Origin: UMGS1590 sp900552455
Lineage (GTDB): Bacteria > Bacillota > Peptococcia > Peptococcales > Peptococcaceae
Direction: 5' to 3'
NCBI GenBank assembly: GCA_963931105.1
Contig: OZ007004.1
Coordinates: 1,860,001-1,924,000 of the forward strand
Length of the DNA stretch: 64,000 nucleotides
In this document: in pieces, positions 27,281 through 36,002 of the stretch
How the letters are laid out: each line of letters begins with the position of its first letter
Numbering within the stretch: position 1 is the first letter of the stretch
Notes under the pieces: generated by a model
Databases searched by the model: none
What the model saw: only the letters and a program-made list of their open reading frames with translations
What the model was told of the DNA's origin: nothing
Position numbers and translations under genes: made by a program

Positions 27281-28521
27281 AGAGCCCAGCTGTTGAGATA
27301 GTCTGCCTGCTCAGCGGTGAGGCTGTCGATGGAAACGCCGAGGGACGCAAGCTTGATCAGCGCGACGCGCTTGTCGATCTCCTCCGGCACATCGTAGACA
27401 TGGGCGTTGAGCTCTGGATGCTCGCAGAGATACTGCAGCGAGAGCGTCTGCAGCCCAAAGGTGAGATCCATGATCTCAGCCGGATGACCGTCGCCGGCAG
27501 CGAGGTTTACGAGACGGCCTTCGCCGATGAGGTAGAGCGTGCGGCCGTCGCGCATGGTGTAAGCGACGACGTTTTTGCGGGCAGGCGCGATGTTGGTGGC
27601 GAGTTCTTCAAGGGCGTGCTTGTTGATCTCCACGTCGAAATGGCCGGCGTTGCAGAGAATGGCCTGATCCTTCATGACTTCGAGCGCATCCTTGTCGATG
27701 ACGTTTTTGTTGCCGGTGACGGTGATGAAAACGTCGCCCTGTTTGGCAGCTTCCACGATCGGCATGACGACAAAGCCATCCATCAGCGCTTCGGTGGCTT
27801 TGATCGGATCGATCTCGGTGACGATGACTTTCGCGCCCATGCCTTTGGCGCGCATGGCCACGCCCTTGCCGCACCAGCCGTAGCCGACGACCACGACGGT
27901 CTTGGAGGCGATGACGAGGTTGGTGTTGTGCATGACGGCCTCCATGACAGATTGGCCGGTGCCGTAGCGATTGTCGAAGAGATGCTTCATCATCGCATTG
28001 TTGACAGCGATCATCGGCGTGCGCAGATCGCTGTCGGCTTCCATCGCTTTGAGACGGATGATGCCGGTGGTCGTTTCTTCGCAGCCGCCGAGGATTTTCT
28101 GAACGAGCGCTGGATGATCGCGGTGGAGCATGGCGGTGAAATCGCCGCCGTCGTCGATGAAGAGATCTGGCTCAAACTCGGCGAGCTTTTCAATGTAGAG
28201 ATCGTATTCTTCCTGGGTCGCGCCGTGTTTGGCGAAGGCTGTGATGCCATTTTGCACGAGCGCAGCGACGATGTCGTCCTGCGTCGAGAGTGGATTGGAA
28301 CCAGCGACAGCGACTTCTGCGCCGCCAGCCTGGATGACGAGCGCCATGTAGGCGGTTTTCGCTTCGAGGTGGAGACAAATGACGATTTTTTTGCCGGCGA
28401 ATGGTTTTGTTTCGCGGTATTCTTTTTCAATTTCGTTTAAGATCGGCATGTGGGCGCGCACCCAGTCGATCTTGAGCTGACCGGCAGGCGCCAGATTGAT
28501 ATCTTTGATGATGCTTTCCAT
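27277..28521 (-). CDS. ahcY: Adenosylhomocysteinase
   Basis: Hydrolyses S-adenosylhomocysteine to adenosine and homocysteine, clearing the inhibitory product of methyltransferases. The NAD-binding glycine-rich loop is VVVGYGWCGKGVAMRAKGMG (about residues 210-230). Substrate-side motifs include LHLEAKTAYMALVI, DDGGDFTAM, and the C-terminal ICNAGHFDVEIN-like segment (ILCNAGHFDVEIN). The 414-residue length fits the shorter bacterial/archaeal form. The start has a good AAAGGAGA site. Its 5' leader of about 240 bases contains a foldback repeat. It overlaps dinG, an unexpected partner; the usual link to methionine synthesis genes is not seen here. Confidence 0.95.
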   Translation of the reverse strand: MESIIKDINLAPAGQLKIDWVRAHMPILNEIEKEYRETKPFAGKKIVICLHLEAKTAYMALVIQAGGAEVAVAGSNPLSTQDDIVAALVQNGITAFAKHGATQEEYDLYIEKLAEFEPDLFIDDGGDFTAMLHRDHPALVQKILGGCEETTTGIIRLKAMEADSDLRTPMIAVNNAMMKHLFDNRYGTGQSVMEAVMHNTNLVIASKTVVVVGYGWCGKGVAMRAKGMGAKVIVTEIDPIKATEALMDGFVVMPIVEAAKQGDVFITVTGNKNVIDKDALEVMKDQAILCNAGHFDVEINKHALEELATNIAPARKNVVAYTMRDGRTLYLIGEGRLVNLAAGDGHPAEIMDLTFGLQTLSLQYLCEHPELNAHVYDVPEEIDKRVALIKLASLGVSIDSLTAEQADYLNSWAL

Positions 28522-28546
28522 TGGGCATCTCCTTTCTGGGATGTTT

Positions 28547-28760
28547 AGGTAGGAGGGAGGAGGTAGCTCGCTTCGCGAGGCGGACGCGCTGACGCTTGTC
28601 CGCAGGTAGGAGGTTTTGCTGTTGCTGCGTGATATCGCTGGCGATTAATGAGAACGATTCGCTGACGATCCACGATCGTTGATCGGTGGTCGTCAAAACC
28701 TCCTGCCTCCTACCTGCCAGCGAGTGGAACGAGCTGGTCGCGCAGCGCTACCTCCTACCT
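28547..28760. repeat. 214-base foldback (MITE-like) element in the ahcY leader
   Basis: The outer ends are a perfect inverted repeat, AGGTAGGAGG (28547-28556) and CCTCCTACCT (28751-28760). A second inner pair is GCAGGTAGGAGG (about 28602-28613) and CCTCCTACCTGC (about 28704-28715), next to TTTTG/CAAAA. Each arm also has its own small hairpin (for example GCTCGC TTC GCGAGGC on the left), and the centre carries shorter palindromes such as ATCGCTGGCGAT. No open reading frame of its own is credible. The structure fits a non-autonomous repeat or a highly structured leader RNA. Confidence 0.75.
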
Positions 28761-28771
28761 GATCTTCCACT

Positions 28772-28800
28772 AGTATAAAATGTAGAAAACGAATGTGCAA
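28772..28800 (-). promoter_or_regulatory. Promoter of ahcY-dinG
   Basis: On the minus strand TTGCAC (28800-28795) is separated by exactly 17 bases from TATACT (28777-28772). Transcription would start just outside the foldback element and run through all of it. Confidence 0.7.
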
Positions 28801-28818
28801 GGCAAAAGGCGATAACGT

Positions 28819-28847
28819 TTCCCATCCTGCGCGTTTTGTGCTAAAAT
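28819..28847 (+). promoter_or_regulatory. Promoter of the pyr operon
   Basis: TTCCCA (28819-28824), a 17-base spacer and TAAAAT (28842-28847) with TGC immediately upstream (extended -10). The leader of about 55 bases has a small GTGTGG/CCACAC hairpin but no terminator and no PyrR-type attenuator. Confidence 0.65.
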
Positions 28848-28910
28848 GAACATGGAAATCTGTGTGGAGCGACACCACACGCTATGTACTGAGAACAAAG
28901 GAGGATCATC

Positions 28911-29828
28911 GTGGGTTTAAAACATAAAGATCTCATCAGCATCAATCAGCTCAGCGTTGAAGAGATTCAGGAAATCCTGACTCTGGCGCGACAGATGCGC
29001 GATCAGGTGCGCAGCATGAAACAGACCGAGGATCTGCGCGGCGTCACCGTCGTCAATCTTTTCTACGAAAACAGCACGCGCACGCGCTCGTCTTTTGAGC
29101 TGGCTGCAAAATATCAGGGCGCCAACGTCCTCAATATTTCTGCGTCGTCGTCGAGCGTCCAGAAGGGCGAAGGGCTCATCGATACTGCCCAGACGATCAA
29201 CGCCTATTATCCAGACGTCATCGTCATGCGCCATCCAAACAGCGGCGCTCATGAATTGCTGTCCAAGCACGTCAACGCGCACGTCATCAACGCCGGCGAC
29301 GGGATGCACGAGCATCCAACGCAGGCGCTTCTGGATTTCATGACGATCTGCGACTACAAAAAAGAACTCAAGGGCCTCAAGGTTGTCATCGTCGGCGATC
29401 TGTCCCATTCCCGCGTTGTGCGCAGCAATCTGCTCCTGCTGAACAAATTTGGCTGCGACGTCACCGTTTGCGGACCGGCCACGCTCGTTCCTGGCGGCAT
29501 CACGAAAATGGGCGCAAAGCTGGAGATGGATTTTGACAAAGCCATCAAGGATGCCGACGTCGTGATGATGCTGCGCATCCAGCTCGAACGTCAGAAAGCC
29601 GGGCTCTTCCCATCGAAGGAAGAATACACCCATTTCTACTGCCTGAACAAAGAGCGCCTCGCTCTGGCCAAGCCGGATGCCATTGTGCTGCATCCAGGTC
29701 CGATCAACCGCGGTGTGGAGATCGACGGCGCCATTGCCGACGGTCCGCAGTCGAAGATCCTGGAGCAGGTCACCAACGGGCTGTGCATTCGCATGGCGCT
29801 GCTGAAGCTGTTGACAGAGGAGGAATAA
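28911..29828 (+). CDS. pyrB: Aspartate carbamoyltransferase, catalytic chain
   Basis: Condenses carbamoyl phosphate with aspartate, the committed step of pyrimidine synthesis. The carbamoyl-phosphate loop FYENSTRTRSSFE is at about residues 50-62. The second-substrate segment MRHPNSGAHELL and the HPTQALLDFMTI motif (about 130) follow, with GDLSHSRVVRSN and HPGPINRGVEI further on. The 305-residue length is normal for the catalytic chain; no regulatory pyrI follows. The start is GTG at 28911 behind AAAGGAGG. It is the first gene of pyrB-C-K-D-F-E, with pyrC three bases behind it. Confidence 0.95.
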   Translation: MGLKHKDLISINQLSVEEIQEILTLARQMRDQVRSMKQTEDLRGVTVVNLFYENSTRTRSSFELAAKYQGANVLNISASSSSVQKGEGLIDTAQTINAYYPDVIVMRHPNSGAHELLSKHVNAHVINAGDGMHEHPTQALLDFMTICDYKKELKGLKVVIVGDLSHSRVVRSNLLLLNKFGCDVTVCGPATLVPGGITKMGAKLEMDFDKAIKDADVVMMLRIQLERQKAGLFPSKEEYTHFYCLNKERLALAKPDAIVLHPGPINRGVEIDGAIADGPQSKILEQVTNGLCIRMALLKLLTEEE

Positions 29829-29831
29829 GAG

Positions 29832-31115
29832 ATGTTATTAAGAAACGGACACTTGGTCGATCCTTCCCAGGCCATCGACGGGGTGACAGATATCCGCATT
29901 GAAAACGGCGTTGTCAGCGAAGTTGGTCCGGATCTGCCGGAGCAGGACGGCGAAGAGATCTTCGATCTCTCCGGTTGCTATGTAATGCCGGGGCTCATCG
30001 ACACCCACGTTCATCTGCGCGATCCAGGCCAGGAAGAATCGGAGGATCTCGAAAGCGGCAGCAAGGCGGCCATCGCCGGCGGCTTCACAACCGTCGTCGC
30101 TATGCCAAATACGTTCCCGGTCGTCGACAATGTGCCGATCGTTCGCTACATTAAAGATAAATCTGCGCGCCTCGGCTACGCAGATGTGCTGCCAACAGCG
30201 GCCATCACCAAGGGGCAGGAAGGTCAGGAGATCACCGAGATCGGTTTTCTCAGGGATGCCGGCGTCATCGCTTTCACTGAAGACGGAAAATCCGTCGCCA
30301 ACAGCGGCATTCTGCGCAAAGCTATGACCTACAGCAAGCCTTACGATGTGCTCTTCATGAGCCATTGTGAGGACAAGGATCTCAAGGGCGCTGGCTGCAT
30401 GAACGCTGGTGCGCTCGCAACAGAAATGGGCCTCGGCGGCATCGCCAACGAAGTTGAGGACATCATCATCATGCGCGACATCATGCTCGCAAAAATGACC
30501 GGCGTGCGTCTGCATATCCAGCATCTCAGCACCGCCAGCGGGCTGGAGCTGGTGCGCGAAGCCAAGGCCAAGGGCCTGCCAGTGACCTGCGAGGTCACGC
30601 CGCACCATCTTTTCCTCACCGAGGATGCTGTGCGCGGCTACAACACCGACGCCAAGGTAGCGCCACCGCTGCGCACCGCCGCTGACAACGAAGCGCTCAT
30701 CAACGGCCTGAAGGATGGCACGATCACCTGCATCGGCACCGACCACGCGCCACATTCTTCTGATAAAAAGGACGTGGAATTTGAGCGTGCTGCCAACGGC
30801 ATCTCCAGCATCGAGATCGCGTTCCCGCTGATCTGGACGCATCTTGTCGAGACCGGCCGCTTCACCTTGAGCGAGATCGTTTCGATCATGAGCTGCAATC
30901 CGGCAGAGCTTTTGCGCATCGACCGCGGCAGTCTTTCTGTCGGCAAGGTCGCCGATGTGCTGATCTTTGATCCGGAAACAGAACGCGCCGTCAACCCACA
31001 GGAATTTTACAGCAAGGGCAAAAACTGCCCATACACCGGCGAAGTGCTGCGCGGCTGGCCAAGTATGGTGCTGCGCGCAGGCCGCGTTGTGCTGAAAAAC
31101 GGTGCGATCGTCTAA
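29832..31115 (+). CDS. pyrC: Dihydroorotase
   Basis: Cyclises carbamoyl aspartate to dihydroorotate. The zinc-binding HVHLRDPG motif lies in GLIDTHVHLRDPGQEESED (about residues 57-75). Other amidohydrolase elements are AMPNTFPVVDN, MSHCEDKDL and GTDHAPHSSDKKD (about 302), plus the C-terminal VGKVADVLIFDP. At 427 residues it is the type I (PyrC of Bacillota) form. It lies between pyrB and pyrK with short spacers and a GAGG-type site, so it is cotranscribed. Confidence 0.95.
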   Translation: MLLRNGHLVDPSQAIDGVTDIRIENGVVSEVGPDLPEQDGEEIFDLSGCYVMPGLIDTHVHLRDPGQEESEDLESGSKAAIAGGFTTVVAMPNTFPVVDNVPIVRYIKDKSARLGYADVLPTAAITKGQEGQEITEIGFLRDAGVIAFTEDGKSVANSGILRKAMTYSKPYDVLFMSHCEDKDLKGAGCMNAGALATEMGLGGIANEVEDIIIMRDIMLAKMTGVRLHIQHLSTASGLELVREAKAKGLPVTCEVTPHHLFLTEDAVRGYNTDAKVAPPLRTAADNEALINGLKDGTITCIGTDHAPHSSDKKDVEFERAANGISSIEIAFPLIWTHLVETGRFTLSEIVSIMSCNPAELLRIDRGSLSVGKVADVLIFDPETERAVNPQEFYSKGKNCPYTGEVLRGWPSMVLRAGRVVLKNGAIV

Positions 31116-31129
31116 AAGAGGAGGTCAGG

Positions 31130-31900
31130 ATGGAGTTACATGAGGTAAAGATCCTTCGCAAAACGAAGCTTGCGGAGAACGAATGGCGCTTCGATTTTGA
31201 CGCGCCGGCGCTCTGCGCAGAGGCTGTGCCGGGACAATTTGTCATGGTGGAAACGAGCCACGGCCCGACGCCATTTCTGCGTCGCGCCATCAGCATCAAC
31301 CAATGCAAGGACGGCGTGCTTTCGCTGATGTTCGCTGTTGTCGGCGAAGGCACGGAAGCGCTAGCCGCCATGGACGAAGGTGAAACCGTGAGTCTGCTCG
31401 GTCCCCTCGGGCGCGGCTTTGACCTGGATATCGAAAACAAGGACGTCGTCATGATCGGTGGTGGCATCGGCAAGGCGCCGTTTGAATATCTCACCGACGC
31501 GCTGCTCGCCAAGGGCAACCGCCTCACGTTCATCGTCGGCGGTCGCAGTGCAGCGCAGCTTGCCGGGCTGGAATCTTATGCAGAGAAAAATGTGCGTCTG
31601 CTTTACGCGACAGAAGACGGCAGCCTTGGCGAAAAGGGATTCGTCAGCGCGTATTTTGACGCCATCAAGGACTGTGACCGCATCGTGGCCTGCGGACCAA
31701 CGCCAATGCTGGCAGCGGTGAAGCGCTTCGCAGATGAAGCAGGTATTCCTTGCCAGCTTTCGCTGGAAGGAAAAATGGCCTGCGGCGTCGGCGTCTGCCT
31801 TGGCTGCACGTGCAAATCCGGCAACCCGGATGCGGCGGTGTATCCGAAGGTTTGCCAGGACGGTCCGGTATTCTGGTCTGAGGAGGTGGAACTGGCATGA
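31130..31900 (+). CDS. pyrK: Dihydroorotate dehydrogenase B, electron transfer subunit
   Basis: FAD and 2Fe-2S subunit that lets the PyrD of this operon use NAD. A ferredoxin-reductase-like FAD domain (PGQFVMVE, RRAISIN) is followed by the NAD-binding region (VMIGGGIGKAPFEYL, ACGPTPMLAAV). The C-terminal iron-sulfur motif is CGVGVCLGCTCKSG plus a distant Cys in YPKVCQDGPVF. The 256-residue length is as expected. Its stop overlaps the pyrD start (ATGA), which fits the two subunits being made in a fixed ratio. Confidence 0.95.
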   Translation: MELHEVKILRKTKLAENEWRFDFDAPALCAEAVPGQFVMVETSHGPTPFLRRAISINQCKDGVLSLMFAVVGEGTEALAAMDEGETVSLLGPLGRGFDLDIENKDVVMIGGGIGKAPFEYLTDALLAKGNRLTFIVGGRSAAQLAGLESYAEKNVRLLYATEDGSLGEKGFVSAYFDAIKDCDRIVACGPTPMLAAVKRFADEAGIPCQLSLEGKMACGVGVCLGCTCKSGNPDAAVYPKVCQDGPVFWSEEVELA

Positions 31901-32817
31901 GCGTGAACATGGAAACCACTTTTGCAGGCGTGACATTCAAAAATCCTGTCTCGACCTGCTCCGGCACGTACGGCTTTGGCATTGAGTACGGACGTTTTGT
32001 GCCAGTGGAACGCCTCGGCTCGATCACCACAAAGGGCCTCTCGGCGTATCCGCAGAAGGGCAATGCCGGTGTGCGCATTACGGAAACGCCGGCTGGCATG
32101 CTCAACTGCATCGGGCTGGAAAATCCAGGCGCCGATGTGTTCAAGCAGGACTATCTGCCACAGATGCGCGAGCGCCTCGGCGACTGCAAGATCATCGCCA
32201 ATATTTTCGGCGGCACCCTTGATACCTATGCAGCCGTTTCAAAAGCCCTCAACGACGTTGACGAGATCGTCATGTACGAGGTCAACATTTCCTGCCCGAA
32301 CGTTCACGCCGGTGGCATGGTCTTCGGGACAGACTGCGCCGCAGCTGCGGATGTCTGCCGCGCTGTCAAAGCAGAGACGGACAAACCAGTATTAATGAAG
32401 CTTTCGCCAAATGTCACCGATATTGTCGCGATCGCCAAAGCCTGCGAAGAGGCTGGCGCCGACGGACTCTCGCTGATCAACACGCTGATGGGCATGTCGA
32501 TCGACGTGAACACCCAGAAACCGGTGCTCGGAAATATCACCGGCGGACTTTCCGGCGCAGCCATCCGTCCGGTTGGCGTGCGCATGGTCTATCAGGTGGC
32601 GCAGTCGGTTGGCATTCCGATCCTCGGCATGGGCGGGATCGTGACCTGGCGCGACGCGGTGGAATACATGCTCGCCGGGGCGCAGATGGTTGCTGTCGGT
32701 GCAGCGAACTTCCGCGATCCAATGGCGCCAATGAAGGTGCTCGAGGGCATCGAAGCCTATTGCGAAGCGCGCGGCATTACGGATGTGAACGAACTCATAG
32801 GGAAGGCGTGGAAATAA
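31897..32817 (+). CDS. pyrD: Dihydroorotate dehydrogenase B, catalytic subunit
   Basis: FMN enzyme oxidising dihydroorotate to orotate, class 1B. The N-terminal segment FKNPVSTCSGTYGFG and KGLSAYPQKGN are family hallmarks. NISCPNVHAGG (about residue 130) contains the catalytic cysteine base, and MKLSPNVTDI and MGGIVTWRDAVEYMLAGA bind FMN phosphate. The length is 306 residues. It starts inside pyrK, and its stop codon TAA overlaps the pyrF ATG by one base. Confidence 0.95.
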   Translation: MSVNMETTFAGVTFKNPVSTCSGTYGFGIEYGRFVPVERLGSITTKGLSAYPQKGNAGVRITETPAGMLNCIGLENPGADVFKQDYLPQMRERLGDCKIIANIFGGTLDTYAAVSKALNDVDEIVMYEVNISCPNVHAGGMVFGTDCAAAADVCRAVKAETDKPVLMKLSPNVTDIVAIAKACEEAGADGLSLINTLMGMSIDVNTQKPVLGNITGGLSGAAIRPVGVRMVYQVAQSVGIPILGMGGIVTWRDAVEYMLAGAQMVAVGAANFRDPMAPMKVLEGIEAYCEARGITDVNELIGKAWK

Positions 32818-33536
32818 TGGCAACGAAAGAACAACTGATCATCGCTCTGGATTTTAGCAAGGGCGACGACGCCATCGCTTTGGTGGATGCCATCGGCGAT
32901 GCGGCGAATTATTATAAAGTGGGGCTGGAGCTTTTTCTGAATTCGAAAGGCAGCGTCATCGAGCAGCTGAAAGCGCGCGATAAGCACGTTTTCCTCGATC
33001 TCAAGTTCCACGATATCCCAAATACCGTGGCGGCAGCTTGTCGCTGGGCGGCTGGTCTCGGCGTGGATATGTTCAATGTGCACGCCGGCGGCGGTCTGGA
33101 AATGATGCAGCGCGCCATGGAAGCGACAGCCGAAGGCGCGCAGGCGAATGGCCTCGCGGTGCCAAAGCTGATCGCCGTGACCATTCTCACGAGCTTTGAT
33201 GAAGCGGGTCTCTCCCGCGTTGGTTTCAGCGGCGCGGTGGACGAAAATGTCAAGCGTCTGGCTGCGCTGACTGCAGAAGCCGGGCTGAACGGCGTCGTCT
33301 GCTCATCGCGCGAGGTGCCGCTGATCCACGAAGCAGTCGCAGCGCCTGATTTTCTCACGGTCTGCCCGGGCGTGCGTCCAGAATGGGCGCAGAAGGGCGA
33401 CCAGAAGCGCATTATGACGCCAGCCCAGGCCATGGAACAGGGCGTGAGCCACATTGTCGTGGGGCGTCCGATCACCAAAGCAGAGGATCCGGTGGCAGCG
33501 ACGCTGAAGATCCTGGAAGAAATGAACGTACAATAA
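32817..33536 (+). CDS. pyrF: Orotidine 5'-phosphate decarboxylase
   Basis: Last enzyme of UMP synthesis. The catalytic DxKxxD tetrad region is seen in FLDLKFHDIPNT (about residue 60). The N-terminal IIALDFSKGDDAIALVD and C-terminal PGVRPEW...GVSHIVVGRPITKAEDP complete the barrel. The start at 32817 (MATKEQLIIALD) was taken because it follows a GGAAGG site and overlaps the pyrD stop (TAATG); a longer frame exists but would lie inside pyrD. The length is 239 residues. Confidence 0.95.
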   Translation: MATKEQLIIALDFSKGDDAIALVDAIGDAANYYKVGLELFLNSKGSVIEQLKARDKHVFLDLKFHDIPNTVAAACRWAAGLGVDMFNVHAGGGLEMMQRAMEATAEGAQANGLAVPKLIAVTILTSFDEAGLSRVGFSGAVDENVKRLAALTAEAGLNGVVCSSREVPLIHEAVAAPDFLTVCPGVRPEWAQKGDQKRIMTPAQAMEQGVSHIVVGRPITKAEDPVAATLKILEEMNVQ

Positions 33537-33554
33537 GATTTGGAGGAATGAATT

Positions 33555-34139
33555 ATGGCTATGACAAATGAAGAATTGATGCAGATCCTGACAGAAACCG
33601 GCGCTTACCAGACTGGGCATTTCAAACTCAGCTCCGGGCTGCACAGCGGCAACTACATCCAGTGCTCCCAGCTGCTCAAATTCCCTCGCGTGGCAGAAAA
33701 AGTCTGCTCCGAGATCGCTGCGCTGTTCAAGGACGACAACATTGAAATGGTCGTTGGGCCAGCCATCGGCGGTATCCTCGTCGCTTATGAAGTTGGGCGC
33801 GCGCTTGATGTGCCAGCCATTTTCGCTGAACGTCAGGATGGCAAGATGACGCTGCGCCGTGGTTTCCACGTAGAACCAGGCACGCGCTGCCTCGTTACTG
33901 AAGACGTGCTGACCACTGGCGGTTCTGCCCAGGAAGTTGTCGAACTGCTGCAGGCGCAGGGCGCTGAAGTTGTTTCTGCAACCTCGATCATCGACCGCAC
34001 CCCTGGCAATACGCTGAAGCTCAAGGTGCCATTCAAATCTCTGATCCAACTCACCTTCCCAACCTACACCGAAGAAGAATGCCCAATGTGCAAGGAAGGT
34101 CAGCCAATCCAGAAGCCAGGCAGCCGTCCTGGTATCTGA
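33555..34139 (+). CDS. pyrE: Orotate phosphoribosyltransferase
   Basis: Joins orotate and PRPP to form OMP. The PRPP-binding motif is CLVTEDVLTTGGSAQEV (about residues 114-130). FKLSSGLHSGNYIQCSQLL at the N-terminus and the flexible-loop FAERQDGKMTLRRGF are typical. The 194-residue protein ends with a short CPMC-containing tail of the kind seen in Clostridia-type PyrE. CCA is the preferred proline codon, as in glcD. It closes the pyr operon; no strong terminator is seen before hflX, so readthrough is possible. Confidence 0.95.
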   Translation: MAMTNEELMQILTETGAYQTGHFKLSSGLHSGNYIQCSQLLKFPRVAEKVCSEIAALFKDDNIEMVVGPAIGGILVAYEVGRALDVPAIFAERQDGKMTLRRGFHVEPGTRCLVTEDVLTTGGSAQEVVELLQAQGAEVVSATSIIDRTPGNTLKLKVPFKSLIQLTFPTYTEEECPMCKEGQPIQKPGSRPGI

Positions 34140-34172
34140 GCCCATTGTTCATGAAGAAAGGAGGCGCCGCTC

Positions 34173-35996
34173 ATGGAAAAACTGTTTGGTCAGATCGACG
34201 GCCTGAGCCGGCGCCAATGTGACGATCTGCATGCGCTGCGCGACATTTCGGTGGCGCGCAGCGAGATCGTAACGCGGGAACTGGCGGAGGCCATGCTCGC
34301 GATCTCTGAGGAAATACGTCGCGAGGTTGCGGTTTTTATTGACCGCAGCGGGCAGGTGCTGATGGTTTCCGTCGGCCAGGCCGACAAGGCGCCGGTGCTG
34401 GCGCTTTCCAAGCGCCGCTGGCAATATGGTTATGCCGGCGTGCGCTGTGTGCATACGCATCCCGGTGCGACGGCCCATCTTTCGGAGCCGGACATCAGCG
34501 CGCTGAAAAATCTGCGCTACGACGCCATGATCGCCATCGCCCGTCCGGAGGGCAAGCTGCGCGCATCTGTCGCCATGCTCGAGCCGGTTGAGGGAATGCT
34601 CGCCGATGCCAGGGTGGTCGGCGCAGAGGATCTCGATTGGGCGACGTTCACGCGTCTGCCGTTGGCCGATCAGCTTTTGCATTACGAAGGCTTGCTGGCG
34701 CGGCAGAGCACCGTCGCCACTGGCTCGGAGAAAGAGCGCGCCATTCTCATCCTGCAGCCGGAAGGACGCGCGCAGAATGATGTGGAGATCGCGTGTGAAG
34801 AGCTTTGCGAGCTTGCGGACACCGCCGGTCTCGACGTCGTCGATGTCATCGTGCAGGTGATGCGCGGCAATCAGCATAAGCTCGGCGCTGGCAAGCTGGA
34901 AGAGATCGCTGTGCTTGTGCAGAACGAAGCGGCAGATGTTGTGGTCTTTGATCAGGCGCTGACGCCGTCCTACAATCAGATGCTCTCAGATCGTCTCGGT
35001 GTGAAGGTCATCGACAAGACGGTGCTCATTCTCGATATTTTCGCCCAGCGTGCCCGCAGCCGCGAGGGCAAATATCAGGTGGAGCTGGCGCAGCTCAATT
35101 ATCTCCTGCCGCGACTCACCGGCATGGGCACCGCGCTGTCGCGTCTCGGCGGTGGCGTCGGGACCCGTGGTCCCGGCGAGACCAAGCTCGAGACCGATCG
35201 CCGGCATATCCGCCGGCGCATTCATCACATCACCAGGGAGCTCGAAAATGTCAAGAGCAATCGCGAGCTCCAGCGCAACGCGCGCATGAAGCAGCAGGGC
35301 CTTTCAGTCGCGCTCGTCGGCTATACCAACGCCGGCAAGAGCACGCTGCTCAACTGCCTCACCGACGACAACATTTATGCCGCCGACCAGCTCTTTGCGA
35401 CCCTCGATCCAACGACGCGTCGTCTCGAGCTTGAAGGGGGCGAGGTGCTCCTCGTCAGCGATACGGTTGGATTCATCCGCGATCTGCCGTCGCAGCTGCT
35501 CGACGCGTTCAAGGCGACGCTCGAGGAATTGCAGTACGCCGATGTGCTGCTGCATGTTGTCGACGTTGCCAAGGAAGGCATCGATGAACGCATCCGCGTC
35601 GTCGAGGACATTCTCATGTCCCTCGGCCTCTCGGAAAAAACGCACATCCTCGTCTGCAACAAGATCGATCTCTGCGAAGAGCCGCCGGTCTTTTCTGCAG
35701 GCCTGGCTTATCAGCAGAAATGCTTTATTTCCTGCGAAACCGGCCAGGGATTGGCGGAGCTCGTCGATCTGCTGAAAAAGATCGCTCAGGCATCGGATGT
35801 TGTCCTTGAGATGACGCTGCCTTACGACAGCGCGCAGGGACAGCGCATCGCTCAGGCACATCAGCTTGGCAGGGTGCTCGCCGAAGAATACGACGAGGCC
35901 GGCGCAAAGCTGAAGGTTCAGATGCCGCTGCCTGAGGCAAAAAAATATTTTCGGGAATTTCTCCCGCAAGAAACAGAAAGCGAAACGAAGTGGTAG
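34173..35996 (+). CDS. hflX: Ribosome-associated GTPase HflX, long form
   Basis: A ribosome-splitting GTPase used in heat or antibiotic stress. At 607 residues it is longer than E. coli HflX because of an N-terminal domain of about 180 residues (VRCVHTHPGATAHLSEPDIS). The conserved HflX domain follows (RARSREGKYQVELAQLNYLLPRL region, then GPGETKLETDRR). The G domain has G1 GYTNAGKST at about residue 383, G3 DTVGFIRDLP and G4 CNKIDLCE. The long form is common in Clostridia and Negativicutes. AAAGGAGG lies ahead of the ATG. Confidence 0.93.
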   Translation: MEKLFGQIDGLSRRQCDDLHALRDISVARSEIVTRELAEAMLAISEEIRREVAVFIDRSGQVLMVSVGQADKAPVLALSKRRWQYGYAGVRCVHTHPGATAHLSEPDISALKNLRYDAMIAIARPEGKLRASVAMLEPVEGMLADARVVGAEDLDWATFTRLPLADQLLHYEGLLARQSTVATGSEKERAILILQPEGRAQNDVEIACEELCELADTAGLDVVDVIVQVMRGNQHKLGAGKLEEIAVLVQNEAADVVVFDQALTPSYNQMLSDRLGVKVIDKTVLILDIFAQRARSREGKYQVELAQLNYLLPRLTGMGTALSRLGGGVGTRGPGETKLETDRRHIRRRIHHITRELENVKSNRELQRNARMKQQGLSVALVGYTNAGKSTLLNCLTDDNIYAADQLFATLDPTTRRLELEGGEVLLVSDTVGFIRDLPSQLLDAFKATLEELQYADVLLHVVDVAKEGIDERIRVVEDILMSLGLSEKTHILVCNKIDLCEEPPVFSAGLAYQQKCFISCETGQGLAELVDLLKKIAQASDVVLEMTLPYDSAQGQRIAQAHQLGRVLAEEYDEAGAKLKVQMPLPEAKKYFREFLPQETESETKW

Positions 35997-36002
35997 AAGA
36001 AT

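Noticed and set aside
28427..28696. A short minus-strand frame in the ahcY leader
   Set aside because: It overlaps the ahcY start and the foldback element, and its composition follows the repeat, not a protein.
28522..28771. SAH or SAM riboswitch in the ahcY leader
   Set aside because: Position suggests it, but none of the conserved core sequences of these riboswitches is present; the structure is a repeat of AGGTAGGAGG.
28848..28910. PyrR attenuator before pyrB
   Set aside because: Only a 6-bp hairpin is present; there is no terminator and no room for the antiterminator structures.
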